From Oscillatoria acuminata PCC 6304 (GTDB lineage: Bacteria > Cyanobacteriota > Cyanobacteriia > Cyanobacteriales > Laspinemataceae): a stretch of DNA of 64,000 nucleotides. The position numbers and the translations under genes are program-made. This document shows positions 42,237 through 51,611 of this stretch, piece after piece. The notes beneath the pieces are model-generated. The model was not told where the DNA came from. It made no database searches and saw only the letters and a program-made list of their open reading frames with translations. How positions within the stretch are numbered: position 1 is the first letter of the stretch; every line of letters starts with the position of its first letter. The DNA lies in assembly GCF_000317105.1 (NCBI RefSeq), contig NC_019693.1:2790001-2854000 (forward strand). Reading direction: 5' to 3'.

Positions 42237-43550
42237 ATGTCAGCGATCGCCCAAACTTTATCCAGTATTCTTGGTTCCGATGGTGTTGTCGAGTGGGACA
42301 GTCTGGATTCGCCTACTCAACAGCGTCTCCGTTGCGCTTTTCCTTCTGCTTCCCTGCCGCATTGCATTGCCTATCCCTCAACTCAAGCTCAATTAGCTGA
42401 GGCGATCGCCGCTATTGCTGCCAGTCGCTGTGCCTTTGTCCCCGCAGGGTCCTTGAGTAAAATCGATTGGGGTGGGGTGCCCTCGGGGGTGCAAGTGATT
42501 TTGAGTACCGCACGTCTGAATCGCCTCATCGAACACGCCGTGAATGATTTAACGGTGACGATGGAAGCGGGGATGAGTTTAGCCTCGTTACAATCGATTC
42601 TCGCAGATGCGGGTCAGTTTTTGGCTTTAGATCCAGCTTATGGCGATCGCGCTACTTTGGGAGGAATTGTTGCCACAGGAGATACTGGCAGTTGGCGACA
42701 ACGGTATGGGGGAGTGCGCGATCAACTGTTGGGAGTTTCCTTCGTGCGATCGGATGGGGAGTTGGCGAAGGCAGGCAGTCGCGTTGTCAAGAATGTGGCG
42801 GGATATGACTTGATGAAATTATTCACCGGGTCTTACGGCACATTGGGGATGATTTGTCAAGTCACTTTTCGGGTTTATCCTCAATCGGAGGCATCGGGAA
42901 CGGTGATGTTGTCCGGGGATACAGCAGCGATCGCCTCTGCTAGTCAAACTTTACTCGCTTCAGCCCTCACGCCAACGGCAGCGGATTTGTTGTCGCCGGG
43001 ATTGGTGAAGCAATTGGGGAGAGGGGAAGAGATGGGATTGGTGGTTCGCTTCCAAAGTGTAGCAGAAAGTGTGCAAGAACAATCGGCGCGGTTGATGGCG
43101 GTGGGGGAAACGTTAGGATTGAAGGGGACTTGTCATACTCAGAAGGATGAGGCGGATTTATGGCAAGGATTGAGAGAACGAATGCAACCGGATGGCACAT
43201 TCGGGGCGATCGCCTGCAAAATAGGAGTACGTCCTACAGAAGCGGTGGCAGCTTTATCCAAATTTGCGGCACTTTCTGATGGCAGTGGGTTGGGTCAAAT
43301 TCATCTCAGTAGTGGGTTGGGTTGGTTGCAGTTTGCGGAGGGGACGGTGCAGGAGTCGGTTTTATCGATGCGGCAACTCTGTCAATCTTCTGGGGGCTTT
43401 TTGAGTGTGATGGTTGCACCGATTTCCGTTAAAAATCAGGTCGATGTTTGGGGGTATCAGGGAAATGCTCTTGAGGTGATGCGAAAAATTAAGCAGCAGT
43501 TTGATTCAGATCATATTTTAAGTCCTCATCGCTTTATGGGGGGAATTTAA
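42237..43550 (+). CDS. glcE: Glycolate dehydrogenase FAD-binding subunit GlcE
   Basis: An FAD-binding (PCMH-type) protein of 437 residues from the ATG at 42237 (MSAIAQTLS); a GTG 17 codons upstream is less likely. The FAD-binding core is visible: FVPAGSLSKIDWG, AGMSLASLQSILADAGQFLALDPAYGDRATLGGIVATGDTGSWR, and SRVVKNVAGYDLMKLFTGSYGTLGMI. It should form a complex with GlcF and a GlcD subunit to oxidise photorespiratory glycolate to glyoxylate. glcF follows 190 bases later; glcD is not in the window. Confidence 0.9.
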   Translation: MSAIAQTLSSILGSDGVVEWDSLDSPTQQRLRCAFPSASLPHCIAYPSTQAQLAEAIAAIAASRCAFVPAGSLSKIDWGGVPSGVQVILSTARLNRLIEHAVNDLTVTMEAGMSLASLQSILADAGQFLALDPAYGDRATLGGIVATGDTGSWRQRYGGVRDQLLGVSFVRSDGELAKAGSRVVKNVAGYDLMKLFTGSYGTLGMICQVTFRVYPQSEASGTVMLSGDTAAIASASQTLLASALTPTAADLLSPGLVKQLGRGEEMGLVVRFQSVAESVQEQSARLMAVGETLGLKGTCHTQKDEADLWQGLRERMQPDGTFGAIACKIGVRPTEAVAALSKFAALSDGSGLGQIHLSSGLGWLQFAEGTVQESVLSMRQLCQSSGGFLSVMVAPISVKNQVDVWGYQGNALEVMRKIKQQFDSDHILSPHRFMGGI

Positions 43551-43740
43551 TTATTATTTAGCTGTCATTTCTCTTTTCAAACAACGAGTTGAATCGTTTC
43601 CGGGTTGGTCGGAAGTTAGGGGAAGAATAATAATTTTGGATTGATGAAGACGGGGAAAACGGCTGAATTTGTTACTACGAAAATGGATAACAATTGAACC
43701 CGTTACTACGAAGATTGGAGACTATATTGAGTTAATGAGT

Positions 43741-45135
43741 ATGAAACCTGTTGAATCTACTATTGCAGCTAAATCCAGTAACTTTTTGGGTCAAAATCCG
43801 CATTTGAGTGAATTAAGCGAGTCGGAAGGGTTGCCGGGATTTGATACTCAACATCCACCGGATCCGAAACTGATTGATACTTGTGTTCATTGTGGATTTT
43901 GTTTGTCTACTTGTCCGAGTTATCGAGTGATTGGCAAGGAAATGGATTCGCCGCGAGGACGGATTTATTTAATGGATGCGATCGCCAATGGGGAAGCGCC
44001 TCTGGCAGAGGGAACGGTGGAACATTTTGATACTTGTTTGGGATGTTTAGCTTGTGTCAGCACTTGTCCCTCGGGGGTGCAATATGATAAATTGCTGGCG
44101 GCGACTCGTCCTCAAGTTGAGCGCAATTATGAACGGTCCCTAGGCGATCGCCTGATTCGCAGTCTCATTTTTAACCTATTCCCCTATCCCAACCGTCTGC
44201 GTCCTTTATTGGTTCCCCTTTATCTGTACCAAAAGTTGGGAATTCCTAAATTAGTGCGCCAGACGGGTTTATTAAAGAAAATTTCCCCGCGTTTGGCGGC
44301 AATGGAGTCAATTTTACCCAATATTACCGGGGAGTTTTTTAAGGGGAACTATCCCGATGTGATTCCGGCACAAGGGGAGAAACGGTATCGGGTGGGGATG
44401 TTACTCGGATGTGTACAGCGGTTATTTTTTAATCCGGTGAATGAGGCAACGGTTCGGGTTTTAACCGCTAATGGCTGTGAGGTGGTGATTCCGAAAGGAC
44501 AGGGATGTTGTGCCGCCTTGCCTGCACACCAAGGACAAGAAGAACAGGCACAGGCGATCGCCCGTCAGATGATTGATAGTTTTGAAGGCACTGAAGTTGA
44601 TTTTATCATTATTAATGCCGCCGGATGTGGTCATACCCTCAAAGAATATGGTCATATTCTCCAGGATGACCCGAATTATCGCGACAAAGCTCAATCTTTT
44701 GCTAATCAGGTGAAAGATGTTCAAGAATTCTTAGCAATGGTGGGATTAACGGCTAAACTTTCTCCCTTAACTGAGGGGAAATTAACCCTGGTGTATCAGG
44801 ATGCTTGTCATCTCTTACATGGTCAAAAAATTAGTCAGCAACCGCGCCAAATTCTCAAACAAATTCCGGGAGTGGAACTGAAAGAACCGATGGATGCAGC
44901 GTTATGTTGTGGCAGTGCCGGGGTTTATAATATGCTCCAGCCGGAGGTATCGGAAGAGTTGGGTCAGCAAAAAGTGCAGAATCTGCTCAATACCGGGGCT
45001 GAGTTAATTGCTTCTCCCAATCCCGGTTGTGCGTTGCAAATTCAAAAGCATTTGCAGTTAGCGGGGAAAGATATACTGCTGATGCACCCGATGGAATTAT
45101 TAGATTTATCAATTCGGGGGGTGCGGTTGAAATAG
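43741..45135 (+). CDS. glcF: Glycolate dehydrogenase iron-sulfur subunit GlcF
   Basis: An electron-transfer subunit of ~464 residues. Two [4Fe-4S] motifs lie near the start: CVHCGFCLSTCP (about 48-59) and CLGCLACVSTCP (about 99-110). The rest carries two CCG domains, with CCAALPAHQG and CCGSAGVYNM. I prefer the ATG at 43741 (MKPVES); an ATG two codons earlier (43735) is equally possible, while the frame open to 43669 with TTG looks unlikely. It passes electrons from the FAD subunits to the quinone pool or another acceptor. It is the probable partner of the preceding glcE. Confidence 0.92.
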   Translation: MKPVESTIAAKSSNFLGQNPHLSELSESEGLPGFDTQHPPDPKLIDTCVHCGFCLSTCPSYRVIGKEMDSPRGRIYLMDAIANGEAPLAEGTVEHFDTCLGCLACVSTCPSGVQYDKLLAATRPQVERNYERSLGDRLIRSLIFNLFPYPNRLRPLLVPLYLYQKLGIPKLVRQTGLLKKISPRLAAMESILPNITGEFFKGNYPDVIPAQGEKRYRVGMLLGCVQRLFFNPVNEATVRVLTANGCEVVIPKGQGCCAALPAHQGQEEQAQAIARQMIDSFEGTEVDFIIINAAGCGHTLKEYGHILQDDPNYRDKAQSFANQVKDVQEFLAMVGLTAKLSPLTEGKLTLVYQDACHLLHGQKISQQPRQILKQIPGVELKEPMDAALCCGSAGVYNMLQPEVSEELGQQKVQNLLNTGAELIASPNPGCALQIQKHLQLAGKDILLMHPMELLDLSIRGVRLK

Positions 45136-45143
45136 GGGTGAGG

Positions 45144-45200
45144 GTGCGTCAGAACGTTGAGGTCCTGATGCTACTAGGAATGAATTAGATTCTGACGCAC
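45144..45200. repeat. Inverted repeat after glcF
   Basis: GTGCGTCAGAA (45144-45154) is repeated inverted as TTCTGACGCAC (45190-45200) around a 35-base loop, starting 8 bases after the glcF stop. No T-run follows, so a repeat or a processing signal is as likely as a terminator. Confidence 0.5.
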
Positions 45201-45270
45201 GCTTGACGGCTAAAAAAACAGCAAAATCATTAACAGTAGACACATTTTGGATGGGGTTGGGAAAATCGGT

Positions 45271-45837
45271 TTAAGTTAAATCTTGGATCAGTCTTTCCAA
45301 CTCGTTGCGGAGTTGGCGGGTATTGGAGTTGGCGGGTTCGATTTCCAGGGACTTATCAAAGGCGAGGAGGGCTTGTTGCAGCAGGGGAATGGCTTCGTTG
45401 GGATTGGGTTTTTCTCCGGCAAAGAGGATGAGGGACCCGCCAAAGTTGAGCCAGCCACTGGCTTCGGTTCGGTCCCCCCAGTTGCCATCGCCGGTGAGTG
45501 CGCGGCGACAGGATTCTACGGCATCTTGATAGCGATCGAGTTGCAGGAGGGCGACGCAGCGGTTGGTTAACCCGAGGGAATAGTCCGGTTTGAGGGTCAC
45601 TGCCCGATCGCAAGCGGCGATCGCCTCGCTGAAGCGCTCTTGCTCAACGAGATTGCTACATTCGTTCCCCCAGGCTTGATAGGTATTTTCTGGGGTTTGG
45701 GCGATTTCAGCGGTGGCATTCACGCCAAACTTGGAGTCGAGTTCAGGATAAGCGCCAGTGGCTGCTAGGACTGGCATTTCGAGGCACAGACAGGCTGCTG
45801 CCGTGAGGAGTCCAGATCCGAGGAGATTAGGTTTCAT
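45271..45837 (-). CDS. Exported TPR protein
   Basis: A 188-residue protein from the ATG at 45837 (MKPNLLGSGLLTAAACLCLEM), chosen because it gives a signal peptide ending about PVLAATG; the frame is open 16 codons further. The rest is two to three TPR motifs (about 55-180), e.g. AWGNECSNLVEQERFSEAIAACDRAVTLKPDY and LLQLDRYQDAVESCRRAL. It probably sits in the periplasm and binds a partner protein. No enzyme motif is seen and the neighbours give no clue. Confidence 0.8.
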   Translation of the reverse strand: MKPNLLGSGLLTAAACLCLEMPVLAATGAYPELDSKFGVNATAEIAQTPENTYQAWGNECSNLVEQERFSEAIAACDRAVTLKPDYSLGLTNRCVALLQLDRYQDAVESCRRALTGDGNWGDRTEASGWLNFGGSLILFAGEKPNPNEAIPLLQQALLAFDKSLEIEPANSNTRQLRNELERLIQDLT

Positions 45838-46110
45838 TGTTACGATTTGTGAACGGAGGAGTTTACTTTGACTATGAAACCACACCTGTTACCTAAAATG
45901 TCAAGTTTAATGTTAAAATTTTGACCCATTTTTCTCTGATTAGAGAAATTTATAGATGGGGGTAAGGATGACTTATATAGGGAGCCTCAAGGGATCTAAT
46001 GCCTGAGAGTCTTGTTGGGAAGGATTGCGATCGCTCTTTCTCCTGTGCGCGGTGCGCGATCGCCTGTGCTGGGTGCAGTGACATTGAGTGGGGTATGAGG
46101 TGACATTCCC

Positions 46111-49100
46111 TCAGCTTTGGGGCAGGCTAATCACAAATTCTGTCCCTTGACCGATTTGAGAGTTGACCTGTAATTTGCCCCCGTGGGTCTCAATGACAAT
46201 TTGACGGGCGATCGCCAATCCTAAGCCCGTTCCTTTCCCCACTGCTTTAGTGGTGAACAAATGGTCAAAAATCTTGGCTTGAATCTCTTGAGGAATACCC
46301 GCGCCATTGTCAGCAATTTTAATCTCAACCCAGTTTTCAACTTGTTGAATCTGAATAGAAATCTGTTGCTTTTGCGCTTTGATTTCGGCAAACGATGACT
46401 GTTGGGCCAGCTCATCAAACACATCAATGGCATTGGCGAAAATATTCATAAACACCTGATTTAATTGACCCGGGAAACAATGAACCGGGTTGAGCCAATC
46501 ATAGGCTTTAGCTACTTTAATCTCAGGGCGATGTTCATTCCCTTTGAGGCGATGGCGCAAAATCAGCAATGTACTTTCAATGCCGTCATGGAGATTAAAG
46601 GGCTGTTTGTGATCTGTATCTTTTCGGGAAAATGTGCGTAAACTTTGGCTAATGGTTTTAATGCGATCGCCGCTATCTCGCATCGCCCGAATCAACTGAA
46701 GCAAATCCTCTCGCACATAGTCTAAATCCACCGCATCCAGTTCCGCTTCAATCTCATCACCCGGTTCAGGTAATGCTTTCCCATAAAGCTCAAGCAGTCT
46801 CAATAAATCCTTAACATAGTCCTCAGTCGCCCCCACATTACCCAGAATACAACCCACCGGGTTATTAATCTCATGGGCCACCCCCGAGACTAATCCCCCC
46901 AATGCTGACATTTTCTCACTCTGCACCAGTTTGAGTTGAGCTTGTTGCAAATCCGTGAGAGACTGTTGCACCTGTTGATACAGCCGTGCATTTTCTAGGG
47001 AAATTGCGGCTTGAGTGCAGAGGAAATTGAGAACCGCGATGCGTTCTGGATTAAACACGCCCGCGCTTAACTGATTCTGTAGATATAAAATTCCGATACA
47101 ACGCCCCTGGGTGAGGATGGGCAGACATAGTACACTCTTTGGCTTTTGTGTATGCAGATAATGATCTAAAACCGGCAAATCCGTGACCAAATTATCGATC
47201 GCGACGACTTTTTGAGTATTTTTGACATACTGAATCAGTTTGATGGCTAGATCGTGACTCTGCTCGATCCCGTCTGCATAGAGATGAACCTCATCCGGTG
47301 TGGCTATAACCCGAACTTGCCAGACCCCAACATCATTGGGAATGATTAAGACGCAGCGATCGCCCCCTGAGTTTTGTAGAATAATCTGCGTGAGTTGATT
47401 GAACAATTCATCGAGCTGTAATGTACCAGAAAGGACTTGAGATGCTTTGAGAACACTGCCTAAATCTAGGGTTTGGTTAATACTAGAACTACTGCTACTA
47501 TGTTGAGTGCCGATACTAATCGATGCTGTTGCGCTGGAGACCGCGTTGACTGTATTCAACAGATCGATGAACTGAACTGTGGGTTGCAGGATCGGTCGCA
47601 ACAAATTAGGATAACGGGTTTCTAAGTCCACCACTTTCGCTTTTGCTCCCCAACGGGCATAACAATAATATGCTTCTTGCATATAACCGGCGGCGACTTT
47701 CTCTTTCCCCCAAGCAAGGTAAAATTTTGCGGCTAATTCGTTGGCTAAACCTTCTTCTTGGATATAGTCATTTGCTTTAGCACCTGCGATCGCGCGATCA
47801 TAGCTATCTCCTGCTTCATAATTCTTGCCTAAAACCCGATGTTGTTCAGCTTCTACTAGGTCGTATTTATGTTGAAAGTTCATCGGTGCGGAAATTGCAC
47901 GATGGTGGAGTATGGCTTGATTTTTGGAAACCCGCTCCAGCAGTTCGGTTTTGTCTGTGGCTTCAGTATGGGTAGCCAGTGCTGTCAGGGAATCGTAAAA
48001 GTAAAAAACTAATTCGCTAATTCCGCTTCCTGCAACTGCTAGGGTTTGACGCACTTCTATTGCATCTTGAATTGCCTGTGGATATTGATTGAAGAGATAG
48101 GAAGTAGTCAGGCTATAGACCCAATAATAATGCAATCCAATTAAATCATTAGTAGCGGTGAATGCGGCGTGTATTTGCTCTGTTTTATTTGTCAAAATTG
48201 ACTGGTTTTGACTATTTCGGAGCCGCTCAACTGCTTGCAAAACAATATGAGAGTAGTTTAAGCATATTGTGAGGTTGAGCTTGGATAGGGTATTTAGGTA
48301 AGGCTCTGTTTCTGTCACCAAAGTATTTAAGTCCTGACCAATTATATAAGCGCACTGACATAAATGGTGGACGTTATAGCCTGCAAACTCTACATCGCCG
48401 ACTTCCTGGGCTGTTTGGAAACCTTCCTTATATAAAGCTAAACTGTTGCGAAAATGAGATTTATAATGAATAAAAAACACGGCCAGGAGAAGATTAACTT
48501 TGGGCTGGATAAAACGTGCATTGAGTTTTGCCACGAGTTGTGATGACATCTGAGCAAAGTCATAAGCTGTATCCAAATCCCCTAACATCTTGCTCAATAA
48601 AACCGCATAGTTACTGTAACTAAAGGCTGATAAAGAATTATTACCTTTCTGAATTGACAACATAACTTGAGTCAGAACGATCAATGGAAATACTGGGGAA
48701 GCAGAAAGATAGGCTGCACCGCTAACACTAGAAAGTAACTGCATAATTGCCAATGCTTCCGGTTCTGTCATCATCGGTAAATCGAGTAAATCTTCAGCAG
48801 TTCTACCATTCAGCAATTCTGTTACTTTTTCTACAGCCGATGTTATATCTGTCGGTGCCGGTTGCTCTGGAAGATAAGTGTTAAATTCGGTTAAAGCAGT
48901 CTGGGCGATCCCGATCGCCTCTTGAAATATCCCTTGGGTTGTATAGGCTTGAATCTGGATTTCATAGGTTTTAAGCCGGTCGAGAGGCTCTAGTTTTTGA
49001 GCTAAGATTGCGCTCGCCCACTGCTCCATTTGAGCAAAATCGCCGTCGAGATAAGCCGCTGCTGCTGCACCTTCATGCAATGCCAGCATCAGGCTGGTTT

Positions 49101-51495
49101 GGCTCTGCCAGCCGCCGAGATCATCGAGAAGAGTCAAACCTATCTTGCAATACTTCAGAGCCAGTTCATAGGCATTAGCAGCTTTGGCTTTGCTTCCAGC
49201 GATTAAATTGAGTTGGGCGAGATTGATTTTTTCAACTGGATCGAGCAGGAGTGCGATCGCGCTATTCCAGTGGTTGACCATCTCAAAAATATTGGCTTCT
49301 AGTTCTGCATCCGGGGTGCTTTGTCGCAGTAAGCGAGCAATCGCCAAATGAGTTGACTGTTGTTGATCTTCGGGAATCAAAGAATAAGCAGCTTGTTGGA
49401 CACGATCATGGAGGAATCGATAGGTCGGATTAGCCGATATTTCAGAAGTTTCATTCCTCTGAGATTGCATAAAGAACTTATAGCTTTCTGTATTGGGAAT
49501 AATCAAGCCTTCCTGTAAAGCTATCCATAGAGTTGTACCTGTCTCCTCTAGGGAACTTTCACTAATAATTGCCAAAGTCTGCAAATCAAACTGCGCCCCA
49601 ATACAAGCTGCTAGTTTGAGAAAATCTTGGGTTTTCTTGGGCAATTTCTGTAACTGCAAAGCCATAAACTCTACCACATCATCAGTAAATGTTAAGGCTT
49701 TAACTTGTTCAATATCACAGCACCAGCAGCGTGCATCCAAGTTAAAAATAATTTGTTTTTCTTCATAGAGTGCCTTGAGAAACTGTGTGGCGAAGAAAGG
49801 ATTTCCTAGGGTTTTTTTATAGACTAATTCTGTCAAGGATTGAGTTTTCAAAACATCGTTATTTAATGTATCTGCTACCAACTGGTTTATGTCTACTTTA
49901 CTTAAAGGCAACAAAGTAATCGTATGCACTGTTGCCCCAGCTTTAGTAATCTCATCTACTGTTAATATAAATGAGTGAAGAGGCGAAACCTCATTATCTC
50001 GGTAAGCACCTAATACTAATAAATGTCCTGTTTCTTGCATTAACAACTGTAGCAATTTCAGTGAAGCAGAATCAGCCCACTGTAAATCATCTAAAAATAT
50101 TACGAGGGGATGCTCTTGACTGGTGAAAATCTGGATAAACTTTTGCATTAATAAGTTAAACCGATTTTGAGCAGCACTACCTGATAGTTCTGGGGGTGGT
50201 GGCTGCTTGCCAAGGATATTTTCCAATTCAGGAATTACATCAATTAAAACTTGTCCATTCTCTCCCACGGCTGAGAGTATTTGATTTTTCCATTGTTCTA
50301 TTTGAGCATCACTTTCTGAGAGTAATTGCCCCATCAAATCCCGGAAGGCTTGCACAAAAGCACTAAAGGGAATATTGCGTTGAAATTGGTCGAATTTTCC
50401 TTTGATAAAGTATCCCCGTTGTCTGGCAATCGGCTTGTGTACTTCATTCACTAATGCTGTTTTGCCAATCCCGGAAAACCCTGCTACCAGCATTAGTTCT
50501 GAACTGCCTTGTGCAACTCGATCGAAGGTTGCCAATAACGTTTGGACTTCATTTTCTCGACCGTAGAGCTTTTCAGGGATATTGAAGCGATCGCCCAAAT
50601 CTCGTTGACCCAAAGCAAACTCACTAATCTCACCCCTTGCTTGCCATTGACTCAAGCATTCTCGTAAATCGTGCTGAAGCCCCAGGGCACTTTGGTAACG
50701 GTCTTCGGCATTCTTAGCCATCAGTTTAGCCACGATCGCCCCAAGCATAGCTGGAATCTCAGGATTGACCTCATGGACTGGGGTTGGGTTTTTGGCAATG
50801 TGGCTATAGATTATCTCTAAGGGGTCATCACTGCAAAACGGCAGTTGCCCCGTCAAGAGTTCATAGAGTGTCACCCCTAGGGCATAAAAGTCAGTGCGAT
50901 AGTCAATCCCTCGGTTCATCCGCCCAGTTTGTTCTGGGGCTAAGTAGGCGAGAGTTCCTTCTAGTCCTTGGGGGCTTTGAATGGCTTGGGTTTCCTTGGG
51001 TAGCAATGAGGCAATACTGAAATCAATCAGGGTGATTTGTCGAGAGTTGGGATGAATGAGAATATTAGCCGGCTTGATATCTTTATGAATAATCCGCTGC
51101 TGATGTAACTCATGGAGAATGGTCGTTAATTCAATAGCAATTTCAATGATTTCTAATAAACTTAGGGCTTGATTCTCAAGATATTGGCTGATCGATATAC
51201 TGCCACTATCTTCCATGACGATCGCATAGCCATTGCCAAAGGCTTCAAGGGCTAATGTCCTGACAATGCCAGGAATCTCGATATTTTTAGTAATGACAAA
51301 TTGACTCCGAAACTGGGCCAACTCCTCAAAGGTGGGATAGTCCCGTTTCATCACCTTGATCACCACAGGTTGCTGTGACTGCTGGTGAACTCCACGATAA
51401 ACATGGGTGCGGTTTCCTGGATAAATTAGCTCAGTTAGAGTATAGCCAGGGACTTCAGGGTGTGATTGCGTAGTCGTCCTTTTTGGAGTTTTCAT
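46111..51495 (-). CDS. Hybrid Ser/Thr kinase - AAA ATPase - GAF - histidine kinase, tandem copy A
   Basis: A 1794-residue soluble multi-kinase. Domains: Ser/Thr kinase (about 17-285; Lys in VVIKVMK, HKDIKPANIL with Asp 139, DFS instead of DFG, then APEQTG), AAA-type ATPase (about 310-620; Walker A GFSGIGKT at 339-346, Walker B LVIFLDD at 464-470), a long helical-repeat region (about 620-1290), GAF (about 1350-1500), HisKA (MSALGGLVSGVAHEINNP, His about 1541) and HATPase (N box FMNIFANAID, G boxes ADNGAGIP and GTGLGLAI). Relatives are the HstK-type kinases of heterocystous cyanobacteria. The AAA half from about residue 400 and the middle differ from copies B and C. No receiver domain or response regulator is nearby in the window. 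Confidence 0.93.
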   Translation of the reverse strand: MKTPKRTTTQSHPEVPGYTLTELIYPGNRTHVYRGVHQQSQQPVVIKVMKRDYPTFEELAQFRSQFVITKNIEIPGIVRTLALEAFGNGYAIVMEDSGSISISQYLENQALSLLEIIEIAIELTTILHELHQQRIIHKDIKPANILIHPNSRQITLIDFSIASLLPKETQAIQSPQGLEGTLAYLAPEQTGRMNRGIDYRTDFYALGVTLYELLTGQLPFCSDDPLEIIYSHIAKNPTPVHEVNPEIPAMLGAIVAKLMAKNAEDRYQSALGLQHDLRECLSQWQARGEISEFALGQRDLGDRFNIPEKLYGRENEVQTLLATFDRVAQGSSELMLVAGFSGIGKTALVNEVHKPIARQRGYFIKGKFDQFQRNIPFSAFVQAFRDLMGQLLSESDAQIEQWKNQILSAVGENGQVLIDVIPELENILGKQPPPPELSGSAAQNRFNLLMQKFIQIFTSQEHPLVIFLDDLQWADSASLKLLQLLMQETGHLLVLGAYRDNEVSPLHSFILTVDEITKAGATVHTITLLPLSKVDINQLVADTLNNDVLKTQSLTELVYKKTLGNPFFATQFLKALYEEKQIIFNLDARCWCCDIEQVKALTFTDDVVEFMALQLQKLPKKTQDFLKLAACIGAQFDLQTLAIISESSLEETGTTLWIALQEGLIIPNTESYKFFMQSQRNETSEISANPTYRFLHDRVQQAAYSLIPEDQQQSTHLAIARLLRQSTPDAELEANIFEMVNHWNSAIALLLDPVEKINLAQLNLIAGSKAKAANAYELALKYCKIGLTLLDDLGGWQSQTSLMLALHEGAAAAAYLDGDFAQMEQWASAILAQKLEPLDRLKTYEIQIQAYTTQGIFQEAIGIAQTALTEFNTYLPEQPAPTDITSAVEKVTELLNGRTAEDLLDLPMMTEPEALAIMQLLSSVSGAAYLSASPVFPLIVLTQVMLSIQKGNNSLSAFSYSNYAVLLSKMLGDLDTAYDFAQMSSQLVAKLNARFIQPKVNLLLAVFFIHYKSHFRNSLALYKEGFQTAQEVGDVEFAGYNVHHLCQCAYIIGQDLNTLVTETEPYLNTLSKLNLTICLNYSHIVLQAVERLRNSQNQSILTNKTEQIHAAFTATNDLIGLHYYWVYSLTTSYLFNQYPQAIQDAIEVRQTLAVAGSGISELVFYFYDSLTALATHTEATDKTELLERVSKNQAILHHRAISAPMNFQHKYDLVEAEQHRVLGKNYEAGDSYDRAIAGAKANDYIQEEGLANELAAKFYLAWGKEKVAAGYMQEAYYCYARWGAKAKVVDLETRYPNLLRPILQPTVQFIDLLNTVNAVSSATASISIGTQHSSSSSSINQTLDLGSVLKASQVLSGTLQLDELFNQLTQIILQNSGGDRCVLIIPNDVGVWQVRVIATPDEVHLYADGIEQSHDLAIKLIQYVKNTQKVVAIDNLVTDLPVLDHYLHTQKPKSVLCLPILTQGRCIGILYLQNQLSAGVFNPERIAVLNFLCTQAAISLENARLYQQVQQSLTDLQQAQLKLVQSEKMSALGGLVSGVAHEINNPVGCILGNVGATEDYVKDLLRLLELYGKALPEPGDEIEAELDAVDLDYVREDLLQLIRAMRDSGDRIKTISQSLRTFSRKDTDHKQPFNLHDGIESTLLILRHRLKGNEHRPEIKVAKAYDWLNPVHCFPGQLNQVFMNIFANAIDVFDELAQQSSFAEIKAQKQQISIQIQQVENWVEIKIADNGAGIPQEIQAKIFDHLFTTKAVGKGTGLGLAIARQIVIETHGGKLQVNSQIGQGTEFVISLPQS

Positions 51496-51611
51496 CAGTG
51501 TCTGATTTAAGTGATGTTTTTGAAGCTGGCTGGGTTCTAGTTTAACATTGATATCAGGGAATCAACAAGCCTCAAACCTGCCAAATATCCCTCGTCTGGG
51601 GCAAGATTCCC